Shown here: in pieces, positions 18,902 through 27,913 of the stretch
Numbering within the stretch: position 1 is the first letter of the stretch
Layout: each line of letters opens with the position of its first letter
Origin: Allomuricauda sp.
GTDB taxonomy: Bacteria; Bacteroidota; Bacteroidia; Flavobacteriales; Flavobacteriaceae
NCBI GenBank assembly: GCA_003712125.1
Contig: RHLF01000001.1
Coordinates: 1,240,001 to 1,304,000 of the forward strand
Length of the DNA stretch: 64,000 nt
Reading direction: 5' to 3'
Notes under the pieces: generated by a model
What the model was told of the DNA's origin: nothing
Databases searched by the model: none
The model's input: only the letters and a program-made list of their open reading frames with translations
Translations under genes and position numbers: made by a program

Positions 18902-19268
18902 AAGTAATCAATTTTAAGTTTAGTTAATTTTTATTCAAGCGTTAAACATAATGTAAAAAAAGCGTTAAGTCGTGTAATCATGCACCTTCCAAGTTCACGA
19001 AAACGGTTTCGTGTTAATAACTTTGTTAAAATGCGGGTTACACAATCCAACCTTGCCCAATTTATACATTCCGCAATAAATACAATTGGAATATAAAAAT
19101 TTTAACAAAAATCGCTCAAATATAGCGTTTTTTATTTTTGAGCCCTTTTTCTACAAGAACTTCGCAATTTTCCAATATTTCGTAATATGTTAAAAAATGC
19201 GTGGATTAATTTCTAGATAAAGGTTTATTGATTACCTTCATTTTTACGCCAAAAACATACAAAACCAA
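18902..19268. other. Divergent regulatory spacer between susC and lacI
   Basis: 367 bases without a credible gene. It is AT-rich and contains a LacI-type palindrome (18996-19013). A minus-strand -7-like element TATGTTTA at 18943-18950 could serve susC. A weak hairpin, AAAAATCGCT...AGCGTTTTTT, lies near 19106-19131. No clear -33/-7 pair was found for lacI, so its start site is unresolved. Confidence 0.6.
18996..19013. promoter_or_regulatory. Putative LacI-family operator
   Basis: CACGAAAACGGTTTCGTG is an 18-base palindrome with a central CG and 8 of 9 positions symmetrical. The central CG with GAAAAC-type half-sites is the usual form of LacI/GalR operators. It lies about 95 bases upstream of the susC start and about 255 upstream of lacI, so it most likely controls susCD. 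Confidence 0.6.
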
Positions 19269-20291
19269 TTGAAAAAAAAGATTACACTCAAACATATCGC
19301 TAGGGAGCTTGATGTATCCATATCCACAGTAAGTAAGGCCTTAAAGAATAGCGAGGAGATTGGCAGAGATACCAAAGAAAAAATACAGGCCTTTGCAAAA
19401 CTCTACAACTATAAGCCCAATAATATTGCCATTAGCCTCAAGAACAAAAGAACCAAAAATATAGGGGTTATCGTTCCCGATATTGTGCACTACTTTTTTA
19501 CAACAGTGGTAAGGGGTATAGAAAAGTACGCAAATGCCAAAGGGTACAATGTAATAGTCTGTTTGTCTGATGAATCCTTTGATAAGGAAGTGATCAATAT
19601 GGAAATGTTAGCCAACGGGAGTATTGATGGTTTTATCATGTCCCTCTCCGCCGGAACCGAGAAGAACAACGATTTCAATCATTTACGGGAAGTTACCGAA
19701 CAGGGCATACCCTTAGTACTATTTGATCGGGTGACTGATGAAATTGCCTGTGATAAGGTGGTGATCGATGATGTCTTAGGGGCGTACCAAGCCACCAAAA
19801 AACTGATTGATGAGGGCAGGAAAAAAATAGCCCTGCTAACTACTGAAGATTTTTTCAGCGTGAGCCGTAGCAGAAATAAGGGGTATATGAAGGCTTTGAC
19901 CGATTCTGGAATGGAAATCAAAGAAGAGCACATTCTTCGCCTGCCTTTTATGGATATTGACGAAGACCTTATTTCAGACTTTTTGTCTGCAGTACGACCC
20001 GATGCCGTATTGAGTGTCAATGAGATTTTTGGTATTTATGGAATGCGTGTTTTACAGCGCTGTGGCATGCGTGTTCCTGAAGATGTTTCAATAATTGGAT
20101 TTACAGATGGTCTTTTGGCAAAACATGCCAACCCCAGTCTTACTTCGGTAGCCCAGCATGGTGAGAAAATGGGAGAGACTGCTGCAAAAATGCTTATAGA
20201 TCGTGTTGAGAGTGAAGATGATGATGATGCATCGTACCGCACTACAATTTTAGAACCAACTTTGATTGAAAGGGATTCCACAATTGGTTAA
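19269..20291 (+). CDS. LacI family transcriptional regulator
   Basis: 340 aa. The start is a TTG codon at 19269; no upstream ATG is in frame, and the family N-terminus begins right there (KKKITLKHIARELDVSISTV). Residues 1-60 are the HTH and hinge helix (TVSKALKNSEEIG, then YKPNNIAISLKNKRT). Residues 61-340 form a periplasmic-binding-protein-like effector domain (NIGVIVPDIVHYFF, VPLVLFDRV, DVSIIGFTDG). It is divergent from susC and 33 bases upstream of the maltose phosphorylase gene. The effector is probably a maltodextrin-derived sugar, by context only. Confidence 0.92.
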   Translation: MKKKITLKHIARELDVSISTVSKALKNSEEIGRDTKEKIQAFAKLYNYKPNNIAISLKNKRTKNIGVIVPDIVHYFFTTVVRGIEKYANAKGYNVIVCLSDESFDKEVINMEMLANGSIDGFIMSLSAGTEKNNDFNHLREVTEQGIPLVLFDRVTDEIACDKVVIDDVLGAYQATKKLIDEGRKKIALLTTEDFFSVSRSRNKGYMKALTDSGMEIKEEHILRLPFMDIDEDLISDFLSAVRPDAVLSVNEIFGIYGMRVLQRCGMRVPEDVSIIGFTDGLLAKHANPSLTSVAQHGEKMGETAAKMLIDRVESEDDDDASYRTTILEPTLIERDSTIG

Positions 20292-20324
20292 GTTTGTTCC
20301 GCTAATTTTCCTACCTATATATTC

Positions 20325-22628
20325 ATGAATCAAGATTATATTTCTCCACAACCGTGGTCGCTAGTTGAAACGGGTTTTGACCCCGAACGCATACAATCTT
20401 CAGAAAGTCTATTCAGTCTGGGGAATGGTGCTATGGGCCAACGTGCCAATTTTGAGGAGGACTATTCCGGAGAATCGTTCCAAGGAAGTTATATTGCCGG
20501 TGTCTACTATCCAGATAAGACCCGAGTAGGCTGGTGGAAAAATGGGTATCCCGAGTATTTTGCTAAAGTTTTAAATGCTCCGAACTGGATTGGGATACAT
20601 GTATTTGCAAATGGGGAAGCACTCGATTTGAATACCTGCCAGAGTGTGAAGAACTATAGGCGGGAATTGAATATGAAAGAGGGTTGGCACCTGAGAAGCT
20701 TTGATGCAACGCTTCCCAATGGGATAGCGATTCATGTAGAAGCTATGCGTTTTTTGAGCCTTGATTTGGATGAGTTGGGGGCCATCAAATATGAAGTGAC
20801 CGCCTTAAACGGTGATGTTGCCATAAAAATGGTGCCTTACCTTGACGCTGGTATAACAAACCGCGATAGCAATTGGGACGATAAGTTTTGGAATATTACG
20901 AATGTTGTACACAAAAAGAATACAGGCTTTATAGAAGCCCATACCATGAAAACCAATTTTGCAACCTGCACGTTCATGCAGGCTCATGCAGAATCGGCAG
21001 GTAAATCCATAGCATGTTCCAAATCAGATCAGACGGCAACCAAGGTTATTCTCGAATTCGAGCATGAGATAAAGAAGGGCGAAAAAATAACCTTAACCAA
21101 ATATGGGGGATATACCACTTCTAGATATCACGAGGCATCTGAATTGGTATCCGCGGCCAACACTACTATGGGGCGGGCAAGCGAAATTGGTTTTGATGGT
21201 TTGCTGCTAAGACAGAAAAAAGCCTGGATGGACATATGGGAAATGAGTGATATAACAATCGAAGGCGATGTCAAGGCACAACAAGGGATTCGATTTAATA
21301 TTTTTCAACTCAATCAAACCTATTTGGGTAAAGATTCTCGATTGAATATTGGTCCGAAAGGATTCACTGGTGAAAAATATGGTGGTAGCACCTATTGGGA
21401 TACAGAAGCCTACTGTTTGCCTTTTTATATGGCTACCAAAAATCAAACTGTGGCCTGGAGCCTTTTGGAGTACCGCTACAATCATCTGGGAAAAGCTATT
21501 GACAATGCCAAAATGCTAGGCTTTAAAAATGGAGCTGCACTATACCCTATGGTTACCATGAATGGCGAAGAATGCCATAATGAATGGGAAATAACTTTTG
21601 AGGAAATTCATAGAAATGGTGCCATTGCTTTTGCCATTTTCAATTATTACCGATTCACGGGCGACTACAGTTATATTCCTGAAATGGGTCTTGAAGTCTT
21701 GATTGGCATTGCCCGGTTCTGGCAGCAACGCGCCAATTGGTCCGAAGCAAAAGGGAAATACGTTATACTAGGCGTAACCGGACCCAACGAATATGAAAAT
21801 AACATCAACAACAATTGGTATACCAATTACCTAGCCGCATGGTGCATTCAATATGCTCTTGAACAGATTGAGAAAGTCAAAGAAGGTTATCCCTCAGATT
21901 ATGATAGAATTGTCGCCCATACCAAGATAAGCTCAGATGAGCTTGAAGGTTGGGCAGAAGTTGCGAGGCAAATGTTCTTTCCAAAATCTGAAGCGCACGG
22001 GGTGTACTTGCAGCAAGATGGATTTTTGGATAAGGAATTGGTCAAGGTAGACGATTTGGAAAAATCTGAGCGACCGATTAACCAAAAATGGAGTTGGGAT
22101 CGAATTTTACGTTCACCCTATATCAAGCAAGCCGACGTGCTCCAAGGATTTTACTTTTTCGAAGATCATTTCACAAAAGATGAGCTGGAGCGCCATTTCG
22201 ATTTCTATGAACCCTTTACCGTGCATGAATCCTCACTATCACCCTGTGTGCATAGCATTCAGGCGGCTAAATTGGGCAGGATGGAACAAGCTTACAGGTT
22301 TTACTTGAGAACTTCCCGATTGGATTTGGATGACTATAACAAAGAGGTGGAAGAAGGGTTGCATATAACTTCAATGGCAGGAACTTGGATGAGCATTGTT
22401 GAAGGTTTCGGGGGCATGCGGGTATTGGAGGATAAGTTGAATTTCTTTCCTCAAATTCCCGACCAATGGAATTCCTATTCGTTTAAAATTAATTTTAGGA
22501 ACAGGATTGTGACCGTAACTGTGTCTAAAGAGGGTTCTACCTATCATCTTTCTGGAAACGAAGAAATGTCAATTCGCGTAAATGGCAAAAGGTTGGTTTT
22601 GGTTCCCGGAGAAACAGTAAGGGCATGA
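20325..22628 (+). CDS. malP: Glycoside hydrolase family 65, probable maltose phosphorylase
   Basis: 767 aa, full length for GH65. An N-terminal beta-sandwich (about 1-270) leads by a linker helix into the (alpha/alpha)6 catalytic domain. The general acid is predicted to be Glu489 in GVTGPNEYENNINNNWY, matching Glu487 of the Lactobacillus brevis enzyme. The block ALYPMVTMNGEECHNEWEIT is, from memory, close to that of maltose phosphorylases rather than kojibiose or trehalose phosphorylases. The reaction splits maltose with phosphate into beta-glucose-1-phosphate and glucose in the cytoplasm. No beta-phosphoglucomutase gene lies beside it, which is unusual. The stop overlaps the next start by 4 bases (ATGA). 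Confidence 0.85.
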   Translation: MNQDYISPQPWSLVETGFDPERIQSSESLFSLGNGAMGQRANFEEDYSGESFQGSYIAGVYYPDKTRVGWWKNGYPEYFAKVLNAPNWIGIHVFANGEALDLNTCQSVKNYRRELNMKEGWHLRSFDATLPNGIAIHVEAMRFLSLDLDELGAIKYEVTALNGDVAIKMVPYLDAGITNRDSNWDDKFWNITNVVHKKNTGFIEAHTMKTNFATCTFMQAHAESAGKSIACSKSDQTATKVILEFEHEIKKGEKITLTKYGGYTTSRYHEASELVSAANTTMGRASEIGFDGLLLRQKKAWMDIWEMSDITIEGDVKAQQGIRFNIFQLNQTYLGKDSRLNIGPKGFTGEKYGGSTYWDTEAYCLPFYMATKNQTVAWSLLEYRYNHLGKAIDNAKMLGFKNGAALYPMVTMNGEECHNEWEITFEEIHRNGAIAFAIFNYYRFTGDYSYIPEMGLEVLIGIARFWQQRANWSEAKGKYVILGVTGPNEYENNINNNWYTNYLAAWCIQYALEQIEKVKEGYPSDYDRIVAHTKISSDELEGWAEVARQMFFPKSEAHGVYLQQDGFLDKELVKVDDLEKSERPINQKWSWDRILRSPYIKQADVLQGFYFFEDHFTKDELERHFDFYEPFTVHESSLSPCVHSIQAAKLGRMEQAYRFYLRTSRLDLDDYNKEVEEGLHITSMAGTWMSIVEGFGGMRVLEDKLNFFPQIPDQWNSYSFKINFRNRIVTVTVSKEGSTYHLSGNEEMSIRVNGKRLVLVPGETVRA

Positions 22629-24496
22629 GAAAACTGATGCTATATTTTATGGTGTTGGGGTTATTTGTCACATCATGCCAAAAAAAGGAAACGCGTTCAT
22701 CTGAAGAAAAAACGGTTATGAAAAAAAGGAAGGCTGTAGTATATCAAGTTTTTACGCGACTTTTCGGCAATACCAATACCACCAACAAACCATGGGGTAC
22801 CCTAGAAGAAAATGGTGTCGGAAAATTTGCGGATTTTGATGATAATGCCTTAAAAGAGATTAAAAAATTGGGAGTCACCCATATATGGTATACTGGGGTA
22901 CCGCATCATGCGGTAATAACTGATTACCAAGAATATGGTATTTCATTGGATGACCCTGATGTGGTCAAAGGTCGCGCCGGTTCACCATATGCAGTAAAAG
23001 ATTATTACAATGTGAATCCGGATTTAGCGATTGACCCAGATAAGCGGTTGGCAGAATTTAAGGCATTGATTGAGCGTACCCATGCCCATGGAATGCGGGT
23101 TTTGATCGATATTGTACCCAACCATGTTGCACGGAACTATGAAGGAAGAACGAACCCTGAAGGAATTGAAGATTTTGGCGCTCAGGATGACACATCCTTA
23201 GCCTACGCCCGCAACAACAATTTTTATTACATCACGGATGCCGAGTTTGAGGTTCCCGAATGGCAAGATGGCTATTTGCCATTGGGGGGTGCTGAAAATG
23301 CGCTTTCTGATTCTAAATTTTCCGAGGTTCCAGCGAAATGGACCGGTAATGGATCTCGATTGCCGCAACCCAATTTTCATGATTGGTACGAAACAGTCAA
23401 AATAAACTATGGAATTAGCCCAGAAGGTGTCGAAGACTTTGAAGAGTTGCCAGAATTATATGGGCAACGTGATTATAAAGCGCATTTTGAGTTTTGGAAA
23501 GGAAAAGATGTGCCCGATTCTTGGTATAAATTTCGAGATGTTGCGCTTTATTGGTTAGACTTTGGGGTAGACGGTTTCCGTTTTGACATGGCCGAAATGG
23601 TTCCCGTCGAATTTTGGAGCTTTATGAACTCGTCTATAAAAATGAGAAACCCCGATGCATTCTTGTTGGCTGAGGTATATAATCCTGCACTTTATCGTGA
23701 CTACATCCATAAAGGTAAAATGGATTACCTCTATGATAAGGTTGAATTGTATGATAGTTTGAAGCACATTATGAAGGGGTATGGTTGGACCGATCATATT
23801 CATACCGTACAATCTGGCTTGCAGGATATTGAGCATCATATGTTGCATTTCTTAGAAAATCATGACGAGCAACGCATCGCAAGCCCTGAATTTGTCGGCA
23901 AAGCTGAAATCGCTAAACCTGCTATGGTCGTTTCAGCAACATTAAGTTCATCGCCAACTATGATTTACTTTGGTCAGGAAGTTGGTGAAGACGGTTCCGA
24001 AGATGCGGGTTTTGGCAAACCATCGAGAACCTCCATTTTTGATTATATCGGTGTACCAGCCCATCAAAGATGGATGAACAACAAACAATTTGATGGCGGA
24101 GGTTTGACCCAAGATGAAAAGAAATTGAGGGACTTTTATCAACGTCTCTTGAGTTTCACCACCAAAAGTGCCGCCCTTATGGGTCAGTATCGCGAGGTAC
24201 ATTATTACAACAAAGAACATACACCAAACTACGACCATCGCATATTTTCATTCGTGCGATGGGATGAAAGCGAAAAGCTGGTTATCATCTCAAATTTTGA
24301 TACCGAGATGAGTTATGATTTAGACTTTAAGCTACCACCAGATCTCGTCAAAGAGTGGCGGTTGGAAGATAAGGTTGTATTGAAAGAGCAACTATATAGA
24401 GATACAAAAACCCTTTTAGTCAATGAAAAAGGGGAGGGAAATGTTTCGCTAAGGCTAGAACCTTTGCAATCCTACATCTTCAAATTGGGCAAATAA
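22625..24496 (+). CDS. GH13 alpha-amylase family lipoprotein
   Basis: 623 aa with lipobox signal LMLYFMVLGLFVTSC, so probably periplasmic or surface-exposed. The catalytic GH13 residues are all visible: nucleophile Asp321 in GVDGFRFDMAEM, acid/base Glu350 in LLAEVYNP and the transition-state Asp414 in FLENHDEQRIAS. Region I is RVLIDIVPNH. An insert of roughly 130 residues lies between region I and region II, and a C-terminal beta domain ends in LRLEPLQSYIFKL. It should hydrolyse alpha-1,4-glucans to maltose-type products that feed the phosphorylase. It overlaps malP by 4 bases and is followed by a strong terminator. Confidence 0.9.
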   Translation: MRKLMLYFMVLGLFVTSCQKKETRSSEEKTVMKKRKAVVYQVFTRLFGNTNTTNKPWGTLEENGVGKFADFDDNALKEIKKLGVTHIWYTGVPHHAVITDYQEYGISLDDPDVVKGRAGSPYAVKDYYNVNPDLAIDPDKRLAEFKALIERTHAHGMRVLIDIVPNHVARNYEGRTNPEGIEDFGAQDDTSLAYARNNNFYYITDAEFEVPEWQDGYLPLGGAENALSDSKFSEVPAKWTGNGSRLPQPNFHDWYETVKINYGISPEGVEDFEELPELYGQRDYKAHFEFWKGKDVPDSWYKFRDVALYWLDFGVDGFRFDMAEMVPVEFWSFMNSSIKMRNPDAFLLAEVYNPALYRDYIHKGKMDYLYDKVELYDSLKHIMKGYGWTDHIHTVQSGLQDIEHHMLHFLENHDEQRIASPEFVGKAEIAKPAMVVSATLSSSPTMIYFGQEVGEDGSEDAGFGKPSRTSIFDYIGVPAHQRWMNNKQFDGGGLTQDEKKLRDFYQRLLSFTTKSAALMGQYREVHYYNKEHTPNYDHRIFSFVRWDESEKLVIISNFDTEMSYDLDFKLPPDLVKEWRLEDKVVLKEQLYRDTKTLLVNEKGEGNVSLRLEPLQSYIFKLGK

Positions 24497-24497
24497 A

Positions 24498-24530
24498 AAA
24501 AGCCAACCATTTCAGGTTGGCTCTTTATTT
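24498..24530. terminator. Bidirectional intrinsic terminator
   Basis: The stem AGCCAACC (24501-24508) pairs with GGTTGGCT (24515-24522) around a six-base loop. An A-run lies to the left and CTTTATTT to the right. It separates the GH13 gene from the convergent 140-aa membrane protein gene. Confidence 0.85.
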
Positions 24531-24542
24531 GGTAAAGGTTGG

Positions 24543-24965
24543 TTAGCTAGCTTTTTCGCCCGTGGCCTTGTAAACCAATGAGATTACAACCCCGGCAACT
24601 ATAAAGAATACCATATAAAGTACAAAATCCATCAGGTGACCTGTCAAATCCATCAGGGTGGAGGTGGCATACCAAACCAAGCCAGAACCCAGTCCGACAA
24701 AAACGCCTACCCAAGCTCCAAATTCTGCACCTTCTTTGGCACTGTGGTGCCCTCTGGCCCATTTGCGGTACAGATTACATAAAGCAAATGCTGAAATCAG
24801 ATTTCCAAGGGCAATAAAGACAAAATCTGGTGGGTCTTTCATAATGTTAGTGAGTACGTGGCCATCCATCATACTCTCAGCGAGCATGCCCCATAAGACA
24901 TATCCCAAGACAAACATTACAACGGTAGTAGCCAAAGTGGCTAATAAGTTGGATTTAGAAAACAT
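24543..24965 (-). CDS. Small four-helix integral membrane protein, function unknown
   Basis: 140 aa. Four hydrophobic segments are seen: about residues 8-28 (LATTVVMFVLGYVLWGML), 47-65, 85-105 (WVGVFVGLGSGLVWYA) and 111-133 (MDFVLYMVFFIVAGVVISLVY). A basic loop, YRKWARGHHSAKEGAEFG, lies between helices 2 and 3. It may belong to a DUF1761-like group of small membrane proteins, but I am not certain. It is monocistronic, with a recognisable Bacteroidota promoter upstream and a shared terminator downstream. The 109-aa plus-strand ORF opposite is a shadow. Confidence 0.7.
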   Translation of the reverse strand: MFSKSNLLATLATTVVMFVLGYVLWGMLAESMMDGHVLTNIMKDPPDFVFIALGNLISAFALCNLYRKWARGHHSAKEGAEFGAWVGVFVGLGSGLVWYATSTLMDLTGHLMDFVLYMVFFIVAGVVISLVYKATGEKAS

Positions 24966-25004
24966 GTTGGTTATTTTAATTGGTTAATAATCCGATAAAT
25001 ATAT

Positions 25005-25033
25005 CAAATATATTTTACGTATATGATAATAAA
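25005..25033 (-). promoter_or_regulatory. Bacteroidota-type promoter for the 140-aa membrane protein
   Basis: On the minus strand TTTA, 17 bases, then TATATTTG, a perfect match to the TAnnTTTG -7 consensus. It lies 40 bases upstream of the ATG at 24965. Confidence 0.5.
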
Positions 25034-25151
25034 ATAACATAATTAATGTATAATCGATAATCTATATACAATAGCAGCTTACGCTTTCCTGAATAGAATA
25101 TTACTTTTTTTAATTCGAAATCGTATTTTAGCCCCAACAAAAAAAGAGCAC

Positions 25152-25904
25152 ATGAAAAGCATAAATTTTTCTCTTATTCTTGTATTTTTTCTAATGTTGG
25201 GCTGTACCTCAAATAAAGAATTTATGGTTATTGGACATCGTGGTGCCATGGGCCATGAAACTGAAAATACCTTGGCTTCCATTCAAAAGGCCATGGATTT
25301 GGGTGTCGATATGATCGAAATCGACGTCTTCAAAATTAGAAGTGGAGAAATTGCCGTGTTCCATGATGAACGCCTGGAACGGATTAGCAACGCGGGTGGA
25401 AACATTGAAGAATACTATATTACCGAACTAAGACAGGTCATTCTTGATGGCAATCATCGCATTCCTATATTACAAGATGTATTAAAACTCGTGAATAACC
25501 AGGTACCCCTGAATATTGAGCTAAAGGGAGCCCAAACAGCCGATCGTGTCAATTTCATTACCAATTACTACATAAAGCAGCGCGGTTGGTCTGCTGAAAA
25601 TATTTTGATTTCAAGTTTTAATTGGGATGAACTTCGCGAGATGCGAAAACTTAATCCTGATGTAGCAATCGCAGTACTCACCGAAGATGAGGACCCGACC
25701 AAAGCCTTACCGGTGGCCAAGGAATTGAACGCCGTTGCAGTGAACCCCTGGTATAAGACGCTGACTGCTGAGAATGTTCAGAAAATTCAGGATGAAGGGT
25801 TTAAAGTCTACACCTATACAGTGAACGAACCAGAGGATATTGCACTTATGAAAGAATATGGCGTTGATGGCATCTTCATCAACTATCCTGAAAGGGCCAT
25901 GTAA
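25152..25904 (+). CDS. ugpQ: Glycerophosphodiester phosphodiesterase lipoprotein
   Basis: 250 aa. The signal SINFSLILVFFLMLGCTS carries a lipobox. The GDPD TIM-barrel motifs are intact: VIGHRGAMGHETENT (catalytic His and metal-binding Glu), MIEIDVF (EID metal ligands), AVFHDERLER (second catalytic His), then LNIELKG and GVDGIFINYP at the C-terminus. The enzyme releases sn-glycerol-3-phosphate from deacylated phospholipid head groups, here outside the cytoplasm. A weak promoter with -7 TATTTTAG lies about 30 bases upstream. The stop overlaps the next start by one base (TAATG). glpF/glpK lie just beyond, consistent with a glycerol salvage neighbourhood. Confidence 0.92.
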   Translation: MKSINFSLILVFFLMLGCTSNKEFMVIGHRGAMGHETENTLASIQKAMDLGVDMIEIDVFKIRSGEIAVFHDERLERISNAGGNIEEYYITELRQVILDGNHRIPILQDVLKLVNNQVPLNIELKGAQTADRVNFITNYYIKQRGWSAENILISSFNWDELREMRKLNPDVAIAVLTEDEDPTKALPVAKELNAVAVNPWYKTLTAENVQKIQDEGFKVYTYTVNEPEDIALMKEYGVDGIFINYPERAM

Positions 25905-27175
25905 TGTTCGATGTCATAATTGTGGGTGGCGGAGCCGCAGGTTATTATGCTGCCATTCACATTGCCACTAAAAGTCCCCTTCTGAAAATTGCCATTTTCG
26001 AGCGCGGTAAGAATGTGCTCGGAAAAGTCAAAGTGTCTGGCGGTGGTCGTTGCAATGTCACTCATGCAGCGTATGATCCAAGGTTATTGGTGCAGAATTA
26101 TCCAAGGGGTGAGAAAGAGCTGTTAGGTCCCTTCCATACCTATGCAGTTCCTGAGGTGATGTCTTTTTTTCAAGATCATGGCATTCAATTGAAAATTGAA
26201 GATGATGGCCGTGTATTTCCAGTGAGTGATTCTTCGCAAACCATTATCGATTGTTTTGAACGTGAGGTAGAAAAACGCCACATTAAAGTTCTTAAAAATA
26301 GTGCGGTAAAGGGATTTGTATATAGGGAGGATCAAGAAGATTGGCAGGTTACCACAATGAATAAGCACTATTATTCAAAAAAACTATTGTTGGCTACTGG
26401 AAGCAACAATAAGATATGGGCAATGCTTGAAGGTATGGGTCATACCATAGTTCCACCAGTCCCTTCATTATTTACCTTCAACATAAACGATCCAAGGCTA
26501 ACTGGGTTGCAGGGACTTAGTACAGATGTGACCATTGAGGTACCTCCCAAGAGGCAATACGAATCAAAAATCACTATTGAACTTAAGAGTGCCGTTAATA
26601 AAGAACCTGTATTGACTTCTGAAGGCCCATTATTGATTACCCATTGGGGCCTAAGCGGACCAGCAATTTTAAAACTTTCTGCTTGGGGGGCCAACATTTT
26701 GAACGCCTATCACTACAATTTTAGAATCACCATAAACTGGGTGCCCGAATTTAGTTCAGGGACGATGCCCCAATATTTGATGCAAATCAAAGCTGCCGAG
26801 GCCAAAAAAACAATTTTACGAACCAAGGCTTTGGATATTCCCAGAAGGCTATGGGTTAGTTTAGTAAAAGCAGCCGGCATCCCAAAGGAGATGAAATGGG
26901 GTGAGGTAAGCAAGGATCAGATTCATGAACTTGCCAAGGAACTCACCGCTTGTTCGTTTAGTGTGAGGGGTAAAAGTACGTTTAAGGAAGAATTTGTTAC
27001 TGCCGGCGGTGTTGATCTCAAGGAAATCAACTTTAAGACATTTGAAAGCAAGTTGTTCCCCAATCTTTATTTTGCGGGTGAAATTATAAATGTAGATGCC
27101 ATCACCGGTGGTTTCAATTTTCAAAATGCTTGGACCGGTGCCTATATAGCCGCGCAGTCCATTGCCTCCAATTAA
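25904..27175 (+). CDS. HI0933/YhiN-family FAD-dependent oxidoreductase
   Basis: 423 aa. The Rossmann FAD motif VIIVGGGAAGYYAAIH is at the very N-terminus, followed by SGGGRCNVTH, the family signature. Other HI0933 features are GLSGPAILKLS in the middle domain, TAGGVDLKEIN, and the C-terminal GGFNFQNAWTGAYIAAQ, which closes around FAD. Proteins of this family are flavoproteins of largely unsettled function; some are annotated as BaiN-type reductases. It is translationally coupled to the phosphodiesterase gene by a TAATG overlap and converges with glpF, overlapping its end by 4 bases. Confidence 0.88.
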   Translation: MFDVIIVGGGAAGYYAAIHIATKSPLLKIAIFERGKNVLGKVKVSGGGRCNVTHAAYDPRLLVQNYPRGEKELLGPFHTYAVPEVMSFFQDHGIQLKIEDDGRVFPVSDSSQTIIDCFEREVEKRHIKVLKNSAVKGFVYREDQEDWQVTTMNKHYYSKKLLLATGSNNKIWAMLEGMGHTIVPPVPSLFTFNINDPRLTGLQGLSTDVTIEVPPKRQYESKITIELKSAVNKEPVLTSEGPLLITHWGLSGPAILKLSAWGANILNAYHYNFRITINWVPEFSSGTMPQYLMQIKAAEAKKTILRTKALDIPRRLWVSLVKAAGIPKEMKWGEVSKDQIHELAKELTACSFSVRGKSTFKEEFVTAGGVDLKEINFKTFESKLFPNLYFAGEIINVDAITGGFNFQNAWTGAYIAAQSIASN

Positions 27176-27903
27176 CTAAGGAACAGCATTAATAATGCGG
27201 CCAAGCAACCTCCAATAATTGGCCCGATCACAGGAATCCATGCATAAGACCATTCATTCGACCCTTTATCCTTGATAGGAGCTAGGGCATGAACAATTCT
27301 CGGCCCCAAATCTCGCGCAGGATTAATGGCGTAACCAGTTGTGCCTCCCAAACTAAGTCCGATGGCCCAGACCAAAAGAGCTACTGGCAAAGCACCGAGC
27401 GATCCCAATCCGATAACTACGGCTTCGGACGAATTCAAAGTCGCATCTGTAAAATAGAGCACAGTAAAGACCAGAACAAAGGTGCCCAGAACCTCACTGA
27501 ATAAATTTAATATCGTATTTGGGATGGCCGGTCCCGTGCAGAATACACCGCGTTTTGTTGCACCATCTTCGGTGGCGTCAAAATGTTTTTTGTTGACAAG
27601 CCAGACCATTGATGCGGCCATCATAGCACCAATAAACTGTGCACAGATGTATAGCGGAACTTGTTCCCAAGGAAACTTTCCTGCAACAGCCAACCCAATA
27701 CTGACTGCTGGATTAATATGGGCACCGCTATGCGGGCCTGCGATTACTACGCCAACATAAACGGCTAAAGCCCATCCGGTCGTGATAACGATCCATCCGC
27801 TGTTTTGTCCATAGGTTTTAGCAAGGGAAACGTTGGCGTTTACCCCACAACCTAAGAGCATCAAGAAAAAAGTTCCAATAATCTCTGCAATAAAAGGTGT
27901 CAT
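27172..27903 (-). CDS. glpF: Glycerol facilitator (MIP/aquaglyceroporin)
   Basis: 243 aa with six membrane helices and two NPA half-helices: GAHINPAVSIGLA and GYAINPARDLGPR. The Asp after NPAR is the hallmark of glycerol-conducting GlpF-type channels rather than strict aquaporins. It lets glycerol diffuse into the cell, where the kinase upstream phosphorylates it. The start lies 10 bases after the glpK stop, so the two are an operon glpK-glpF. No glpD (glycerol-3-phosphate dehydrogenase) gene is present in the window. Confidence 0.94.
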   Translation of the reverse strand: MTPFIAEIIGTFFLMLLGCGVNANVSLAKTYGQNSGWIVITTGWALAVYVGVVIAGPHSGAHINPAVSIGLAVAGKFPWEQVPLYICAQFIGAMMAASMVWLVNKKHFDATEDGATKRGVFCTGPAIPNTILNLFSEVLGTFVLVFTVLYFTDATLNSSEAVVIGLGSLGALPVALLVWAIGLSLGGTTGYAINPARDLGPRIVHALAPIKDKGSNEWSYAWIPVIGPIIGGCLAALLMLFLS

Positions 27904-27913
27904 ATTTTAACGA

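Noticed and set aside
24658-24987. 109-aa plus-strand ORF opposite the small membrane protein
   Set aside because: The minus-strand protein has four clear membrane helices and a promoter; the plus ORF has neither.
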